Position numbers and translations under genes: made by a program | The notes under the pieces: model-generated | The model's database searches: none | What the model was told of the DNA's origin: nothing | Seen by the model: the letters and a program-made list of their open reading frames with translations, nothing else | Shown here: one piece after another, positions 1-7,315 of the stretch | Position numbering within the stretch: position 1 is the stretch's first letter | How the letters are laid out: each line of letters opens with the position of its first letter | Assembly: GCA_020355945.1 (NCBI GenBank) | Contig: CP070627.1 | Span: 591,333-605,412, forward strand | From: Candidatus Aminicenantota bacterium | GTDB taxonomy: Bacteria; Acidobacteriota; Aminicenantia; UBA2199 | Reading direction: 5' to 3' | Length of the DNA stretch: 14,080 bases

Positions 1-2
1 TA

Positions 3-68
3 AAAAGCTTTTGTGGGGGGTCCAGGGGGGCGGTTTTCTCGAAAAGAGCCCCCCTGGCCGCCGGAGGC
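3..68. repeat. GC-rich palindromic (REP-like) element inside the radical SAM frame
   Basis: CCAGGGGGGC (22-31) and GCCCCCCTGG (48-57) are perfect 10-bp inverted arms. Between them lies a small inner hairpin, TTTT-CTCG-AAAA (34-45). Just upstream is the perfect palindrome AAAAGCTTTT (3-12). The composition is sharply more GC-rich than the flanks. It resembles the dispersed palindromic elements of repeat-rich genomes that are sometimes read through in frame. Whether it is dispersed in this genome cannot be seen from one copy. Confidence 0.6.
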
Positions 69-1034
69 AGTAAAGAAATAGAATTTGACTTTGCGTTAGC
101 CGGGGGGTATTCCCATAACATCGACACTGTGGTGGAGAGTCTTATAACAGGGGCCCCGGTACCGGGACTCCAACCCCTTGATGATTTGGACCAACTGCCG
201 TTCCCGGACAGGAGCCTGTTGACATCTTATGCTGAGCAGGGAGGAGCGGTTGATCAAAAACCAGGTTTGCAGAAATCGACCTTAATTCGTACCTCAACCG
301 GGTGTCTGAACAACTGTAGCTTTTGCCAGCGTAAAGCCTGGCATAAGAAGTATCAAGCGCACTCCATTTCTTATGTATTAAGGGAATTCTCCGAACTTAA
401 AAAGCATCATTATCGAAACATCTGGATCACTGACGATAATTTTACTTTTGATCTTAAGAGGGCAAAATCGTTATTGAAAGAACTTTCAGACCGGGGTTTA
501 ACAGGGGGCATGAAAATTGCTTTGAGCAGTTGGACCCGTATCGATGAAGAGTTCCTGGAGGCAGCGAAAAAGGCGTATGTATCCATTATCAGTTTTGGAG
601 TGGAAACAGCCAATCGAGAGATACAGCGCTTTTACCGGAAAAAGATTGACCTGGACCGGTTTAGGGATTTGATAGGGTATGCCGACCAAATAGGTCTTTA
701 TACGGTTGGGAATTTTATAATCGGGGCGCCCATGGAAACTGGAACAACCATCAAAGAGACCTTTGATTACATACTGGATACTCCTTTTGATCAGGTGAAT
801 GTAAAGATATTGGATTATATGGCGGGTTCTGATTTGTATGCAGGTTTGCTGGCGGAAAAGAGAGGTATTGGCCGGCATTTATTTGCCTGTCAAGAGAATG
901 GTTTAAATGAATTTCCATTGGAGGTATTGAAGGGAAAAATTAAAGATTTCAAGGTGGAATTCCAGCGGTCAAGAGAGGGTCGTTTAAAGGAAAAGATAAA
1001 TCGATATGGTCCGCCTTACTATCTTCTCCGGTAA
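3..1034 (+). CDS. Radical SAM protein, 3' part (open at left edge)
   Basis: C-terminal portion of a radical SAM enzyme. The cluster motif C-x3-C-x2-C (TGCLNNCSFC) binds the [4Fe-4S] cluster that cleaves S-adenosylmethionine. It is preceded by a DLDQLPFPDRSLL-type linker, the junction typical of proteins with an N-terminal cobalamin-binding domain. Further motifs are WITDDNFTF, an ISFGVETAN strand and FIIGAPMET (GxPxET), and the protein ends in YGPPYYLL. The first usable start inside the window is GTG at 129, but that would begin in the linker without a ribosome site. The frame stays open to base 3, so the gene probably begins upstream. The stretch encoded by 3-70 (GGSRGAVFSKRAPLAAGG) does not look like the family and coincides with a palindromic element, so the gene may be interrupted or its N-terminus rearranged. 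Substrate unknown. The family assignment is firm; the 5' structure is uncertain. Confidence 0.85.
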   Translation, partial: KSFCGGSRGAVFSKRAPLAAGGSKEIEFDFALAGGYSHNIDTVVESLITGAPVPGLQPLDDLDQLPFPDRSLLTSYAEQGGAVDQKPGLQKSTLIRTSTGCLNNCSFCQRKAWHKKYQAHSISYVLREFSELKKHHYRNIWITDDNFTFDLKRAKSLLKELSDRGLTGGMKIALSSWTRIDEEFLEAAKKAYVSIISFGVETANREIQRFYRKKIDLDRFRDLIGYADQIGLYTVGNFIIGAPMETGTTIKETFDYILDTPFDQVNVKILDYMAGSDLYAGLLAEKRGIGRHLFACQENGLNEFPLEVLKGKIKDFKVEFQRSREGRLKEKINRYGPPYYLLR

Positions 1035-1040
1035 AAATTT

Positions 1041-1076
1041 AAGGACAGGCCAATTTCAGGCTGCGTCCTTTTTTTT
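1041..1076. terminator. Terminator-like hairpin between radical SAM gene and hepT
   Basis: AAGGAC (1041-1046) pairs with GTCCTT (1065-1070) and is followed by an 8-T run (1069-1076) on the + strand. On the minus strand the same stem is followed by TTAAATTTTT. It lies 6 nt after the radical SAM stop and just beyond the hepT stop, so it could end both convergent transcripts. The 18-nt loop is long, so stability is only moderate. Confidence 0.6.
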
Positions 1077-1089
1077 CAAAATTGAATTC

Positions 1090-1590
1090 TCAGAGAGCAT
1101 CCTGAGTGCTGCTTTCGGAATTCCGCATCCGCTTCAAAAACCCGGCTATTTCGGATTTAAATTTCCTCCATACGTCACTGATTGATTTTATAAGGTCTTC
1201 CATTTCTTCCCAATCCAGGCGAAAGGAATATGTATGCCTAAAAAAATGCCTGAAGGCCAGATAATCTAATAATCGGTCCTTCATCTCATGTGATAATACT
1301 TTGCACATGGATTCATTATCTATGGTCATTTGTAATAACAAAGTCTTATGCCACTTTGAATCATCTGGCATTTTATTGTCTATATTTTTCGCTATAACCA
1401 GGAATATCTTTTCTAATCCATTATAGAATGAATGCAATACACCAGCAAAAGCCGTCACTTCCATTAAATTGGGTTTTTTATTAAGGGCAAGTAATTCGTC
1501 TTTATACAATTCAAACAATGAATTGATTTCTTCCAATTCAAATTCTATCTTTTCAATGACCTGTTCAAGCAACACGGAGCAATTCTCCAT
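1090..1590 (-). CDS. hepT: HepT-like HEPN ribonuclease toxin
   Basis: A 166-residue, mostly helical protein. The HEPN catalytic motif is R114-H-F-F-R-H119-T-Y121, i.e. Rx4HxY, in YLAFRHFFRHTYSFRLDW. In characterised HEPN/MNT systems the Arg/His pair cuts RNA, and the Tyr is AMPylated by the partner nucleotidyltransferase, which silences the toxin. All three residues are present, so the toxin looks active. The gene overlaps the 3' end of mntA by 26 bp, which fits co-transcription and translational coupling. The ATG at 1588-1590 lacks a clear ribosome site. A GTG at 1573-1575 (residue 6) has GGAG upstream at suitable spacing and may be the true start. Length is slightly above the usual 130-150 residues. 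Confidence in the family is high. Confidence 0.88.
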   Translation of the reverse strand: MENCSVLLEQVIEKIEFELEEINSLFELYKDELLALNKKPNLMEVTAFAGVLHSFYNGLEKIFLVIAKNIDNKMPDDSKWHKTLLLQMTIDNESMCKVLSHEMKDRLLDYLAFRHFFRHTYSFRLDWEEMEDLIKSISDVWRKFKSEIAGFLKRMRNSESSTQDAL

Positions 1591-1882
1591 TTTTTATCAA
1601 TAAAGCTGAAAATCTATCTTCTTTTTCCAGGTTTATTAAGTCCACGGGATGGTCCAGGGCCATCATTAATTTTCCTAAGATTTTAAAATAATTTCTTTTT
1701 TTCAGCCCCTTTACAGCCAGGTCAACATCAGATGATTCAGAAAAGTCACCATGAACCAGCGATCCAAATAGATAGATTTCGCTGCACCCTTCTCTTTTCA
1801 AAATGTCTACTGCTGTCTCGATATCCTGGCGATGACTCTCGGGTACTTTTTCTATCCTATTTCGCATGTTCATATTTGTCAC
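1565..1882 (-). CDS. mntA: MntA-like nucleotidyltransferase antitoxin
   Basis: A minimal nucleotidyltransferase of about 100 residues. The active-site signature YLFGS-x10-DVD (G40-S41 to D52/D54) is followed by a third acidic residue, D81, in PVDLI. This is the GSx10DxD pattern of MntA antitoxins, which transfer AMP from ATP to the Tyr in the HepT Rx4HxY motif. It lies upstream of hepT and overlaps it, the standard order for this type VII-like toxin-antitoxin module. The GTG at 1880-1882 is the longest start, but two ATGs follow at 1871-1873 and 1865-1867. With the predicted transcription start near 1888, one of these ATGs is as likely. No ribosome site is evident at any of them. The catalytic core is complete, so the pair is probably functional. 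Confidence 0.88.
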   Translation of the reverse strand: MTNMNMRNRIEKVPESHRQDIETAVDILKREGCSEIYLFGSLVHGDFSESSDVDLAVKGLKKRNYFKILGKLMMALDHPVDLINLEKEDRFSALLIKNGELLRVA

Positions 1883-1894
1883 TTTAAAAATATA

Positions 1895-1923
1895 ATTATA
1901 TCATCATTGCTTTTAATTTTAAA
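1895..1923 (-). promoter_or_regulatory. Putative mntA-hepT promoter
   Basis: On the minus strand there is a perfect -10 TATAAT (1895-1900), 17 bp after a weak -35 TTTAAA (1918-1923, 4 of 6 matches to TTGACA). The transcription start would fall near 1888, giving a very short leader to the mntA start codons. Confidence 0.5.
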
Positions 1924-1954
1924 GTCTTTACAAAGACGCTCAGCTATTCTAATC

Positions 1955-2000
1955 TTAGCCACGGACGAACACGGAGAAGCACGGATTAACACAGAAGGTT
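1955..2000. repeat. Degenerate 10-bp tandem repeat with TTAGCCAC head
   Basis: TTAGCCAC (1955-1962) runs into a 10-bp-period array: ACGGACGAAC (1961), ACGGAGAAGC (1971), ACGGATTAAC (1981) and a decayed ACAGAAGGTT (1991). The 8-mer head recurs inverted at 13930-13937, at the end of another short tandem array. It occupies most of the 188-bp gap between mntA and the TPR gene; the rest is A-rich runs. Confidence 0.65.
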
Positions 2001-2070
2001 AAAAAAGGTAAAAAAGGGACATAAAAAAGGTCTGGCTTGCCTGTCTCTTTCTTCTTTCTTCACTTCATAT

Positions 2071-3684
2071 TCAACCCTGTGCTTGAGTAAAGAAGGCCTT
2101 TTCTATATTTTCCAGGTTTTCCAGGGCTTCATCCATGTTGGGATGTCCCTGGGGGAAAATCTTTTTAAAGTTTTTAACGGCATTTTGGGCGTATTCAAGT
2201 GCTTTTTCTACCTGGCCCAGGTCCTGATAAATCGTGGAAATAATGTGGTAAGAAATTGCCAGGTCGGGGTTATTCTGACCTAATACTTTTTCTCGGATAT
2301 CCAGGGCCTTTTGTTGATATTCCAGGGCTTTTTCCAATTGATCCATTCTTAAATAAAGCATTGAAATATTGTTGTAGGAGGCAGCCAGTTCCGGCATGTC
2401 TTTGTCCAATACCTTTTCCCGAATTTTCAGATCTTTTTCCTGGTATTCCATCGCTTCGTTAAACCGGTTCATACTTTTATAAACCAAAGACAAATTGTTA
2501 TAAGAGGCAGCCAGGTCAAGATCATCTTTATCCAATACTTTTTCCCGGATTTCCAATGCTTTTTGATAATATTCAAGGGCTTGCTCATACCTGTTTTTAA
2601 GATAATAAAGGTCACCGATGTGGCTTAAAACGCTGGCCTTTTCTTTACTTTTATCAATTTTTTCGTAAATCGCAAGGGATTTCTGCAAGCGATCAAGTGC
2701 CTGGCCGTATTCGCCTTTCTCTTTAAGAATTCGGCCGATTTCATGTAATGCCAGGGCTTCGCCTTCAATATGATTCATCTCTTTATCGATTTCCACAGCC
2801 TTTTGGTAATACTCCAGGGCGATGTTATATTCAGCCTTCCGTTGGTAGACCAGGCCAATTCGCTTGAAGAGAATTGAAATACCGTTTTTGTCACCTATTC
2901 TCTCTTTAGTTTTGAGCGCTTCCCGGAAATATTCCAGGGCTTTTTTAAAATGATTAACCAGGGAATGGTAATCACCCAATACTACTTTATCTTTGACCAG
3001 GTTTTCCCTATCCTTGATATACCGGTCATAGAGGTCCTTTGCTTTCCTGGAATATCTTTTATTGGCATAGATTTTCAGTAGGGGTATGATGATGTGATTG
3101 AGAGAATGTTCATCCTGTTTTTGTTCTTTTTCCCGCAATCGAAGCTGCTCTTCCAGGAAATCGATTTTTAAATTTTCATCAGGGTAAAGTTCCAGTGTTG
3201 AATCATCGATATCAAGAAAGGTTTTCTCCTCTTCAACCGAGCCGGTAAAATGAAAATCGGGTAAATCCCGCATCTGGTAGAAGTCGGAAGCGCTTCGGAT
3301 AATTTTTTTCAGGTTATCATGGTTAACAATGAATCCAATGGGCAACTGGAATTTTTCAAAGGCATCACGGGCCTTGTTAAGTTTGGATAGAGTTTCCCGG
3401 GAATTTTTATAGATCAACAGGTCCAGGTCGCTGACCAGCAAACCGTTACACTGGGTTTCCGCCAGGAAATGCTCCACCTGGCTGTAAATGGAGTTTTCAT
3501 TTTCTTTAAGTTTGAGATGGCCAATCTCCTTGCCCTGGCCATTGAGTTCCAGTTGGATACGACGAATAAGCTGCCGGGCCAGCGGCTCATTGTCAATGAC
3601 CAGGAAGATATACCTGGCGATCCGGGTCTCAAAGAAACGGTATATTATGGATAACTCCTGTTGGGAATCGGTTGGAGAATTCAA
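2071..3684 (-). CDS. TPR protein with N-terminal inactive-STAND-like domain
   Basis: A 537-residue, probably cytosolic protein. Residues about 12-150 form an alpha/beta domain: ARYIFLVIDNEPLARQLI, then a Walker-B-like strand GLLVSDLDLLI, a long helix (LSKLNKARDAFEKF), IGFIVNHD and SASDFYQMRDLPDFHF. It has no Walker A loop. This matches my recollection of the inactive STAND (iSTAND) type domains of bacterial conflict systems, but not by database search. Residues about 235-510 hold about seven TPR units; the last three are spaced 42 residues apart (NN[IL]S-type, kinesin-light-chain-like). TPRs bind partner proteins or ligands. The gene starts at TTG (3682-3684), overlapping the ATPase stop by 4 nt, with a weak AAGGG ribosome site inside the ATPase gene. 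There is no in-frame ATG before residue 138. The overlap strongly implies a two-gene operon and a working complex with the ATPase. Confidence 0.85.
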   Translation of the reverse strand: MNSPTDSQQELSIIYRFFETRIARYIFLVIDNEPLARQLIRRIQLELNGQGKEIGHLKLKENENSIYSQVEHFLAETQCNGLLVSDLDLLIYKNSRETLSKLNKARDAFEKFQLPIGFIVNHDNLKKIIRSASDFYQMRDLPDFHFTGSVEEEKTFLDIDDSTLELYPDENLKIDFLEEQLRLREKEQKQDEHSLNHIIIPLLKIYANKRYSRKAKDLYDRYIKDRENLVKDKVVLGDYHSLVNHFKKALEYFREALKTKERIGDKNGISILFKRIGLVYQRKAEYNIALEYYQKAVEIDKEMNHIEGEALALHEIGRILKEKGEYGQALDRLQKSLAIYEKIDKSKEKASVLSHIGDLYYLKNRYEQALEYYQKALEIREKVLDKDDLDLAASYNNLSLVYKSMNRFNEAMEYQEKDLKIREKVLDKDMPELAASYNNISMLYLRMDQLEKALEYQQKALDIREKVLGQNNPDLAISYHIISTIYQDLGQVEKALEYAQNAVKNFKKIFPQGHPNMDEALENLENIEKAFFTQAQG

Positions 3685-5009
3685 TTTAAAAGCCCTTTTT
3701 CTCTCAATAATGCTTTCACCACCGGATGCACGTCAAACCAGGTATCATTATTATATCCCAGGATACACAGGTTGTGTTTCAGGTCCATCATCCCTTTGAC
3801 ATCCGGGGGACGTTTATCCTTGCTTTTGCAGCAGTCGGCCAATATCTGGTAAAAATCATTGGCATCGAGGCCGGTGCGTTCATCGTAGGATATAGTGTTG
3901 AAGTAGTCGTTTTTCAGTTTATTAAAACCGTATTGAAAATCCGGTTCTGCAATTGTACTTCGTTCCTTATTAATGGCGCTGGCGGCACCCAGCTTAATCA
4001 TGCGGAAAAGGTCCCGTAGACAGCCGCCGCTGGACAGGATAAAACGCTTCATGATCTCTTCCGACATAAGCCCCGGGGCCAGCCTTTTGTTAAGAATTGT
4101 TTCGATACTCTCGAGGCCGGGGATATAATCGTTCCCATTCTTGTCATGTACTTTGATCATGGGAAGTACGAAATTTTCATCAAATTCACTAAGAATAATG
4201 TTGTACCTGGGATTAAATACCAGGGATATGGGGAATGTGTAGATAACAGAGCAATCCACTGCGGTTAATTGCGCCCCGTAACTGTAAAAAAGCTCTTCCG
4301 CTGATTTAAGATCTATTTTTTCCAGGTCTTCAATGATAAAAACAATATTTTTTTTATTGACCTTATGCAGTTTCCCTTTGATTGCCAGGAGCAGGAGGTT
4401 GCAGTTCTGGATTAATTCCGACAGGGTTTGACGTTCTTCTTTTTTGGTTATCTGTGAAAATTTTCGACCTGATCTGAAATCAATATTCAATTTACCCATT
4501 ACCCCCAGTATTTTTTTAAATATCGGGCTTATTTCAACTCCGGCGCCTGCTTCGGTATCGTACATGCGGTGCCGCTCATCTTCGGAATATATAGTACTGG
4601 CCCAATTATCGAGGTTTTTCAGCAGCTTATCGCTTAGTTTAATCGCCTGGTAATTATCTTTTACAAAATCAAAGAGGTCCTTCATCATGGCAATCAAAAT
4701 CTCGGAAATAGAAAGGTTATTGGGGTCTAATCGTTCCCGCACGGAAAAAATCCGGATCACAAAATCATCTTTAAGTTCCCTGCTCAGACGAAAGAGTTCA
4801 GTGCTCTTGCCGCATCCTTTAAAGCCGGAGAAAAGGGTCTTCAGGTTTTTCTCTTGTAGATTTTTTAGCTTGCGAATAAGTTCGGTGGTGGGGTCTTCGC
4901 CCCTGGCTTCGCCGGTAAGCACATAGTAATCTTCGTAATTGTTCTCATTCAAGGCTTTGTTATCAAGCGTGAAGTCGATTTGATTGAGGTCCTGGGCAAT
5001 CATTGTCAT
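3681..5009 (-). CDS. P-loop (AAA/STAND-like) ATPase, operon partner of TPR protein
   Basis: A 442-residue ATPase. Walker A is G62-F-K-G-C-G-K68-S69. The Walker B strand, NIVFIIEDLEKID, has E227/D228. A sensor-2-like SSGGCLRDLFRMI carries R332. The arrangement resembles ORC/KAP-type signal-transduction NTPases rather than a helicase or transporter. The C-terminus (about 370-442, DANDFYQIL to WFDVHPVVKALL) looks like a winged-helix segment. The ATG at 5007-5009 has an excellent ribosome site, AAGGAGGA (5013-5020), and a promoter just upstream. It overlaps the downstream TPR gene by 4 nt. Inference: it supplies the nucleotide switch that its P-loop-less partner lacks. It is transcribed divergently from the HNH-domain gene, sharing a 197-bp control region. 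The target is unknown. Confidence 0.88.
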   Translation of the reverse strand: MTMIAQDLNQIDFTLDNKALNENNYEDYYVLTGEARGEDPTTELIRKLKNLQEKNLKTLFSGFKGCGKSTELFRLSRELKDDFVIRIFSVRERLDPNNLSISEILIAMMKDLFDFVKDNYQAIKLSDKLLKNLDNWASTIYSEDERHRMYDTEAGAGVEISPIFKKILGVMGKLNIDFRSGRKFSQITKKEERQTLSELIQNCNLLLLAIKGKLHKVNKKNIVFIIEDLEKIDLKSAEELFYSYGAQLTAVDCSVIYTFPISLVFNPRYNIILSEFDENFVLPMIKVHDKNGNDYIPGLESIETILNKRLAPGLMSEEIMKRFILSSGGCLRDLFRMIKLGAASAINKERSTIAEPDFQYGFNKLKNDYFNTISYDERTGLDANDFYQILADCCKSKDKRPPDVKGMMDLKHNLCILGYNNDTWFDVHPVVKALLREKGLLN

Positions 5010-5012
5010 TTT

Positions 5013-5068
5013 TCCTCCTTCTTATGAAGCTCGAAAGCGATTTTATCATAATTGGAATATTTTTTCAA
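5013..5068 (-). promoter_or_regulatory. ATPase-TPR operon promoter and ribosome site
   Basis: On the minus strand, -35 TTGAAA (5063-5068), a 17-bp spacer and -10 TAAAAT (5040-5045) put the transcription start near 5033. The leader of about 24 nt contains AAGGAGGA (5013-5020), 3 nt upstream of the ATG. Confidence 0.6.
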
Positions 5069-5084
5069 TTTTTTCATCTGCCCA

Positions 5085-5106
5085 AATTATCCCTCAGTGG
5101 ATAATT
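5085..5106. promoter_or_regulatory. Palindromic operator candidate in divergent promoter region
   Basis: AATTATCC (5085-5092), six bases (CTCAGT), then GGATAATT (5099-5106): perfect 8-bp inverted arms. The core GGATAA recurs at 5162-5167 and a TATATATCC follows at 5110-5118. Its place upstream of the ATPase -35 and between two divergent genes suits a regulator site. No regulator gene is visible nearby. Confidence 0.45.
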
Positions 5107-5155
5107 CATATATATCCGGAATTTTTCACCAGGGCAGGAAAGCAGTGGCTCCCCC

Positions 5156-5185
5156 AATAAAGGATAACTAAAGATTATGGTATAA
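5156..5185 (+). repeat. 30-nt inverted repeat, left copy
   Basis: This 30-nt block, beginning AATAAAGGATAACTAAAGAT and ending TATGGTATAA, is identical to the minus strand of 8458-8487. Bases on either side differ. It lies just upstream of the HNH gene and holds the extended -10 of that gene. Confidence 0.95.
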
Positions 5186-5200
5186 AGTCATAAATGGAGG
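5178..5200 (+). promoter_or_regulatory. Extended -10 and ribosome site of the HNH-domain gene
   Basis: TGGTATAAA (5178-5186) fits an extended -10 (TGnTATAAT). No good -35 is seen at the usual distance. The start of transcription would be near 5193. GGAGG (5196-5200) lies 6 nt before TTG 5207, which fixes that unusual start codon. Confidence 0.45.
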
Positions 5201-5206
5201 TAATAA

Positions 5207-7315
5207 TTGCAGAACCGGCACAAGCTGCCTGGAAGTCTTATTGAAAACATAGTGTTGGAAAGTGGGCATAGATGTGCGGTATGCGGAAACGGATGTCCTC
5301 TTGAGCGTGCACATATTGTAGCTTGTGACAAAAGTAAACCAAATACACAGGAAAACCTACTTTGTTTATGCGAGTCTTGCCATTCAAAAGCTGACAAAGA
5401 AAAATGGGATGATAAAAAATTGAGGGAGCATAAAAAAAAACCGTGGATTTCTCGATATTATGAAAAAACAGTTCCTCCCGCTAAGAAAGTAAGCAAAGTC
5501 CAATTAATCATCGATATGGAAATGATTGATTTTACCGATAGACGTAAGTCTTGTCTGATATCCGGTGTCTCTTCTTTTTTAGCTATCGCTCCCTTTTTGG
5601 TGAAAATAATTTCGGTTGTACAAGGCACCGTCAAAGTCACTATTGAAATTCCCTATTCAAAGAAAAAGAAACTCCTGGAAGCCGGCCTGGGTGAAGAAGA
5701 TGAACTACCCAAATATGTCTATCCACTTAAGATATTGGAAATATACGACCCTTTAAAAAAAGAGAGAACAGCTTTACAAAAAAAAGTTAGTGGCGTAACC
5801 ACCTATATAGATGAAATTGCCAAAAATCCTATTGATATTAAAATTGATTTTGATACCATCGAACGTATTAATTTTAAAACGAGTGATATTATCCAGTGCG
5901 ACATAACCGGTCATATAAATTCAAATCACAAATTTAGCAAGGCCAATATCATTCGGTCCAGGTTGACTAAAATTACAGCTCGACAGGCTAATTTCAATAG
6001 AATCGATTTCAAAGACTGTTTTATAATAGATTCGTATTTTGAGGGTTCAAGCTTTGAGGTGGGTGGGATGGCAACCAGTCATCTATACAACACCACCTTT
6101 AGAAAATGCCATTATTTCGATTCATCAATAACAGACACTGTATTCGATAATATTACTTTTGAAAAATGCGACCTTTCTAACCTCATGATCAAATCTTGCA
6201 GGTTTAAAGAATGCCGGTTTATTGAATGCAAGACTTCAAACAAACTTTTTGAAATGTCACTGGTTATCGATTGCAAATTTATTAAAACTGAAATCAGGAA
6301 TCGAACGATTACGGATAATTTTGGATTGAAGAATACTGATCTTTTCTCTTCTAAAATCAGGGTTTCGCATATTAAGCATAAATCACGATTCTTGAATAGA
6401 ATTGGTATTGAAGAGTTAATTGATAAGAGCGATTTAACCCATCTTGAAAAATTCAAACTATCTTTTTTCTTAAATCCTAGCCTGGTTATGGGGCTGAACT
6501 TACTGGATTCTGCACTGAGAATAAGAATGTGGCAGAAGCTCTTGAAGAATCCCGGGACTTTTGGAACAATTCTTGAACTCTTTTCTGAATTCCTCCTGGA
6601 TTTATATGAAAAGAATAATTTGACTGTGCACACATTATTATTACTTCACTCGATTACCAGTCAGTTATCCGATTCAGATTCGACTGAAAATAAAAACATC
6701 TCTGTTACAGGTCTATTTAAAACTATCTTAGGGGTGCACATGATCCTGGCTCGAATTGTAGAAGAGTATCTTTTAGTTTTTAAATTATTGGTTCAAAATG
6801 TTTCCTGGCCTGTAATTTTCCTGGTTAATGGCCCACTTGATAAAGAATTCTATACAAATACCTTTTCCCATATCTTTGCTAAATCAACTCTAAAAATTTC
6901 TAAAATTCAAAGAAGAAATTCTCCTAATGAACTTCATATCACCGGCAGCAATTACCACGATTTATCAGTGTTATTGGGAAACTATTTAGCCAGTAGAGTG
7001 AAGGATGAACTCAACCGCATCAAACACACACTCATGAATAAATCTGGATTCCCGGCAAATATGACTGGAATAAGTGGAGGTAGCCAGATCGTACCTTATA
7101 AAATGGGGATTGCTAAAAAAGATTTTAAGATTCCCTTGCTCCCGACTGAAATTAGTTCAAAGGACTCATTCTTCTATCAATTGGTACTTAAATCTATAAT
7201 GCCGGGAAGGTTGCTTGAGGAATTACAAATAAATGAAAGTACATCTACAATAAGAAAAATGAGGTCAACATTTCTACTTTTACCCGCCATCGAGGAATCG
7301 GGAGAAAGTCTTTAA
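5207..7315 (+). CDS. HNH nuclease / effector-associated-like / pentapeptide-repeat multidomain protein
   Basis: A 702-residue protein with an unusual domain order. Residues 20-62 are a compact HNH endonuclease: C23xxC26, H36, N50 and C55xxC58-H59, i.e. a zinc-bound His-Asn-His metal-finger fold that cuts DNA or sometimes RNA. Residues about 96-165 (VQLIIDMEMIDF to GTVKVTIEIPYSKKKKLLEAG) resemble small effector-associated adaptor domains that link effectors to STAND proteins; this is a resemblance by eye. Residues about 212-362 carry repeats with F/L/I every five residues, as in a pentapeptide right-handed beta-helix (ANFNRIDFKDCFI, FKECRFIEC). The last 330 residues are mainly helical with an alpha/beta patch (WPVIFLVNGPLDKEFY) and are not recognised. 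The start is TTG, set by GGAGG 6 nt upstream. It is convergent with, and overlaps by 36 bp, the aminotransferase gene. Likely a nuclease effector; specificity unknown. Confidence 0.85.
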   Translation: MQNRHKLPGSLIENIVLESGHRCAVCGNGCPLERAHIVACDKSKPNTQENLLCLCESCHSKADKEKWDDKKLREHKKKPWISRYYEKTVPPAKKVSKVQLIIDMEMIDFTDRRKSCLISGVSSFLAIAPFLVKIISVVQGTVKVTIEIPYSKKKKLLEAGLGEEDELPKYVYPLKILEIYDPLKKERTALQKKVSGVTTYIDEIAKNPIDIKIDFDTIERINFKTSDIIQCDITGHINSNHKFSKANIIRSRLTKITARQANFNRIDFKDCFIIDSYFEGSSFEVGGMATSHLYNTTFRKCHYFDSSITDTVFDNITFEKCDLSNLMIKSCRFKECRFIECKTSNKLFEMSLVIDCKFIKTEIRNRTITDNFGLKNTDLFSSKIRVSHIKHKSRFLNRIGIEELIDKSDLTHLEKFKLSFFLNPSLVMGLNLLDSALRIRMWQKLLKNPGTFGTILELFSEFLLDLYEKNNLTVHTLLLLHSITSQLSDSDSTENKNISVTGLFKTILGVHMILARIVEEYLLVFKLLVQNVSWPVIFLVNGPLDKEFYTNTFSHIFAKSTLKISKIQRRNSPNELHITGSNYHDLSVLLGNYLASRVKDELNRIKHTLMNKSGFPANMTGISGGSQIVPYKMGIAKKDFKIPLLPTEISSKDSFFYQLVLKSIMPGRLLEELQINESTSTIRKMRSTFLLLPAIEESGESL

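Noticed and set aside
1955..2000. Possible CRISPR array from the short tandem units
   Set aside because: Units are 10 bp without spacers and there are no cas genes; a simple tandem repeat.
2005..2065. Terminator after the TPR gene on the minus strand
   Set aside because: T-runs are present, but the only inverted arms (GGC-AA-GCC) leave a two-base loop, too tight to support a terminator call.
2083..3852. Several plus-strand frames opposite the TPR and ATPase genes
   Set aside because: Antisense shadows of strongly patterned TPR and Walker-motif coding sequence.
6112..6633. 173-codon minus-strand frame inside the HNH-domain gene
   Set aside because: It lies opposite the repeat region of a gene with coherent domains, with no ribosome site or recognisable motif of its own; a shadow frame.
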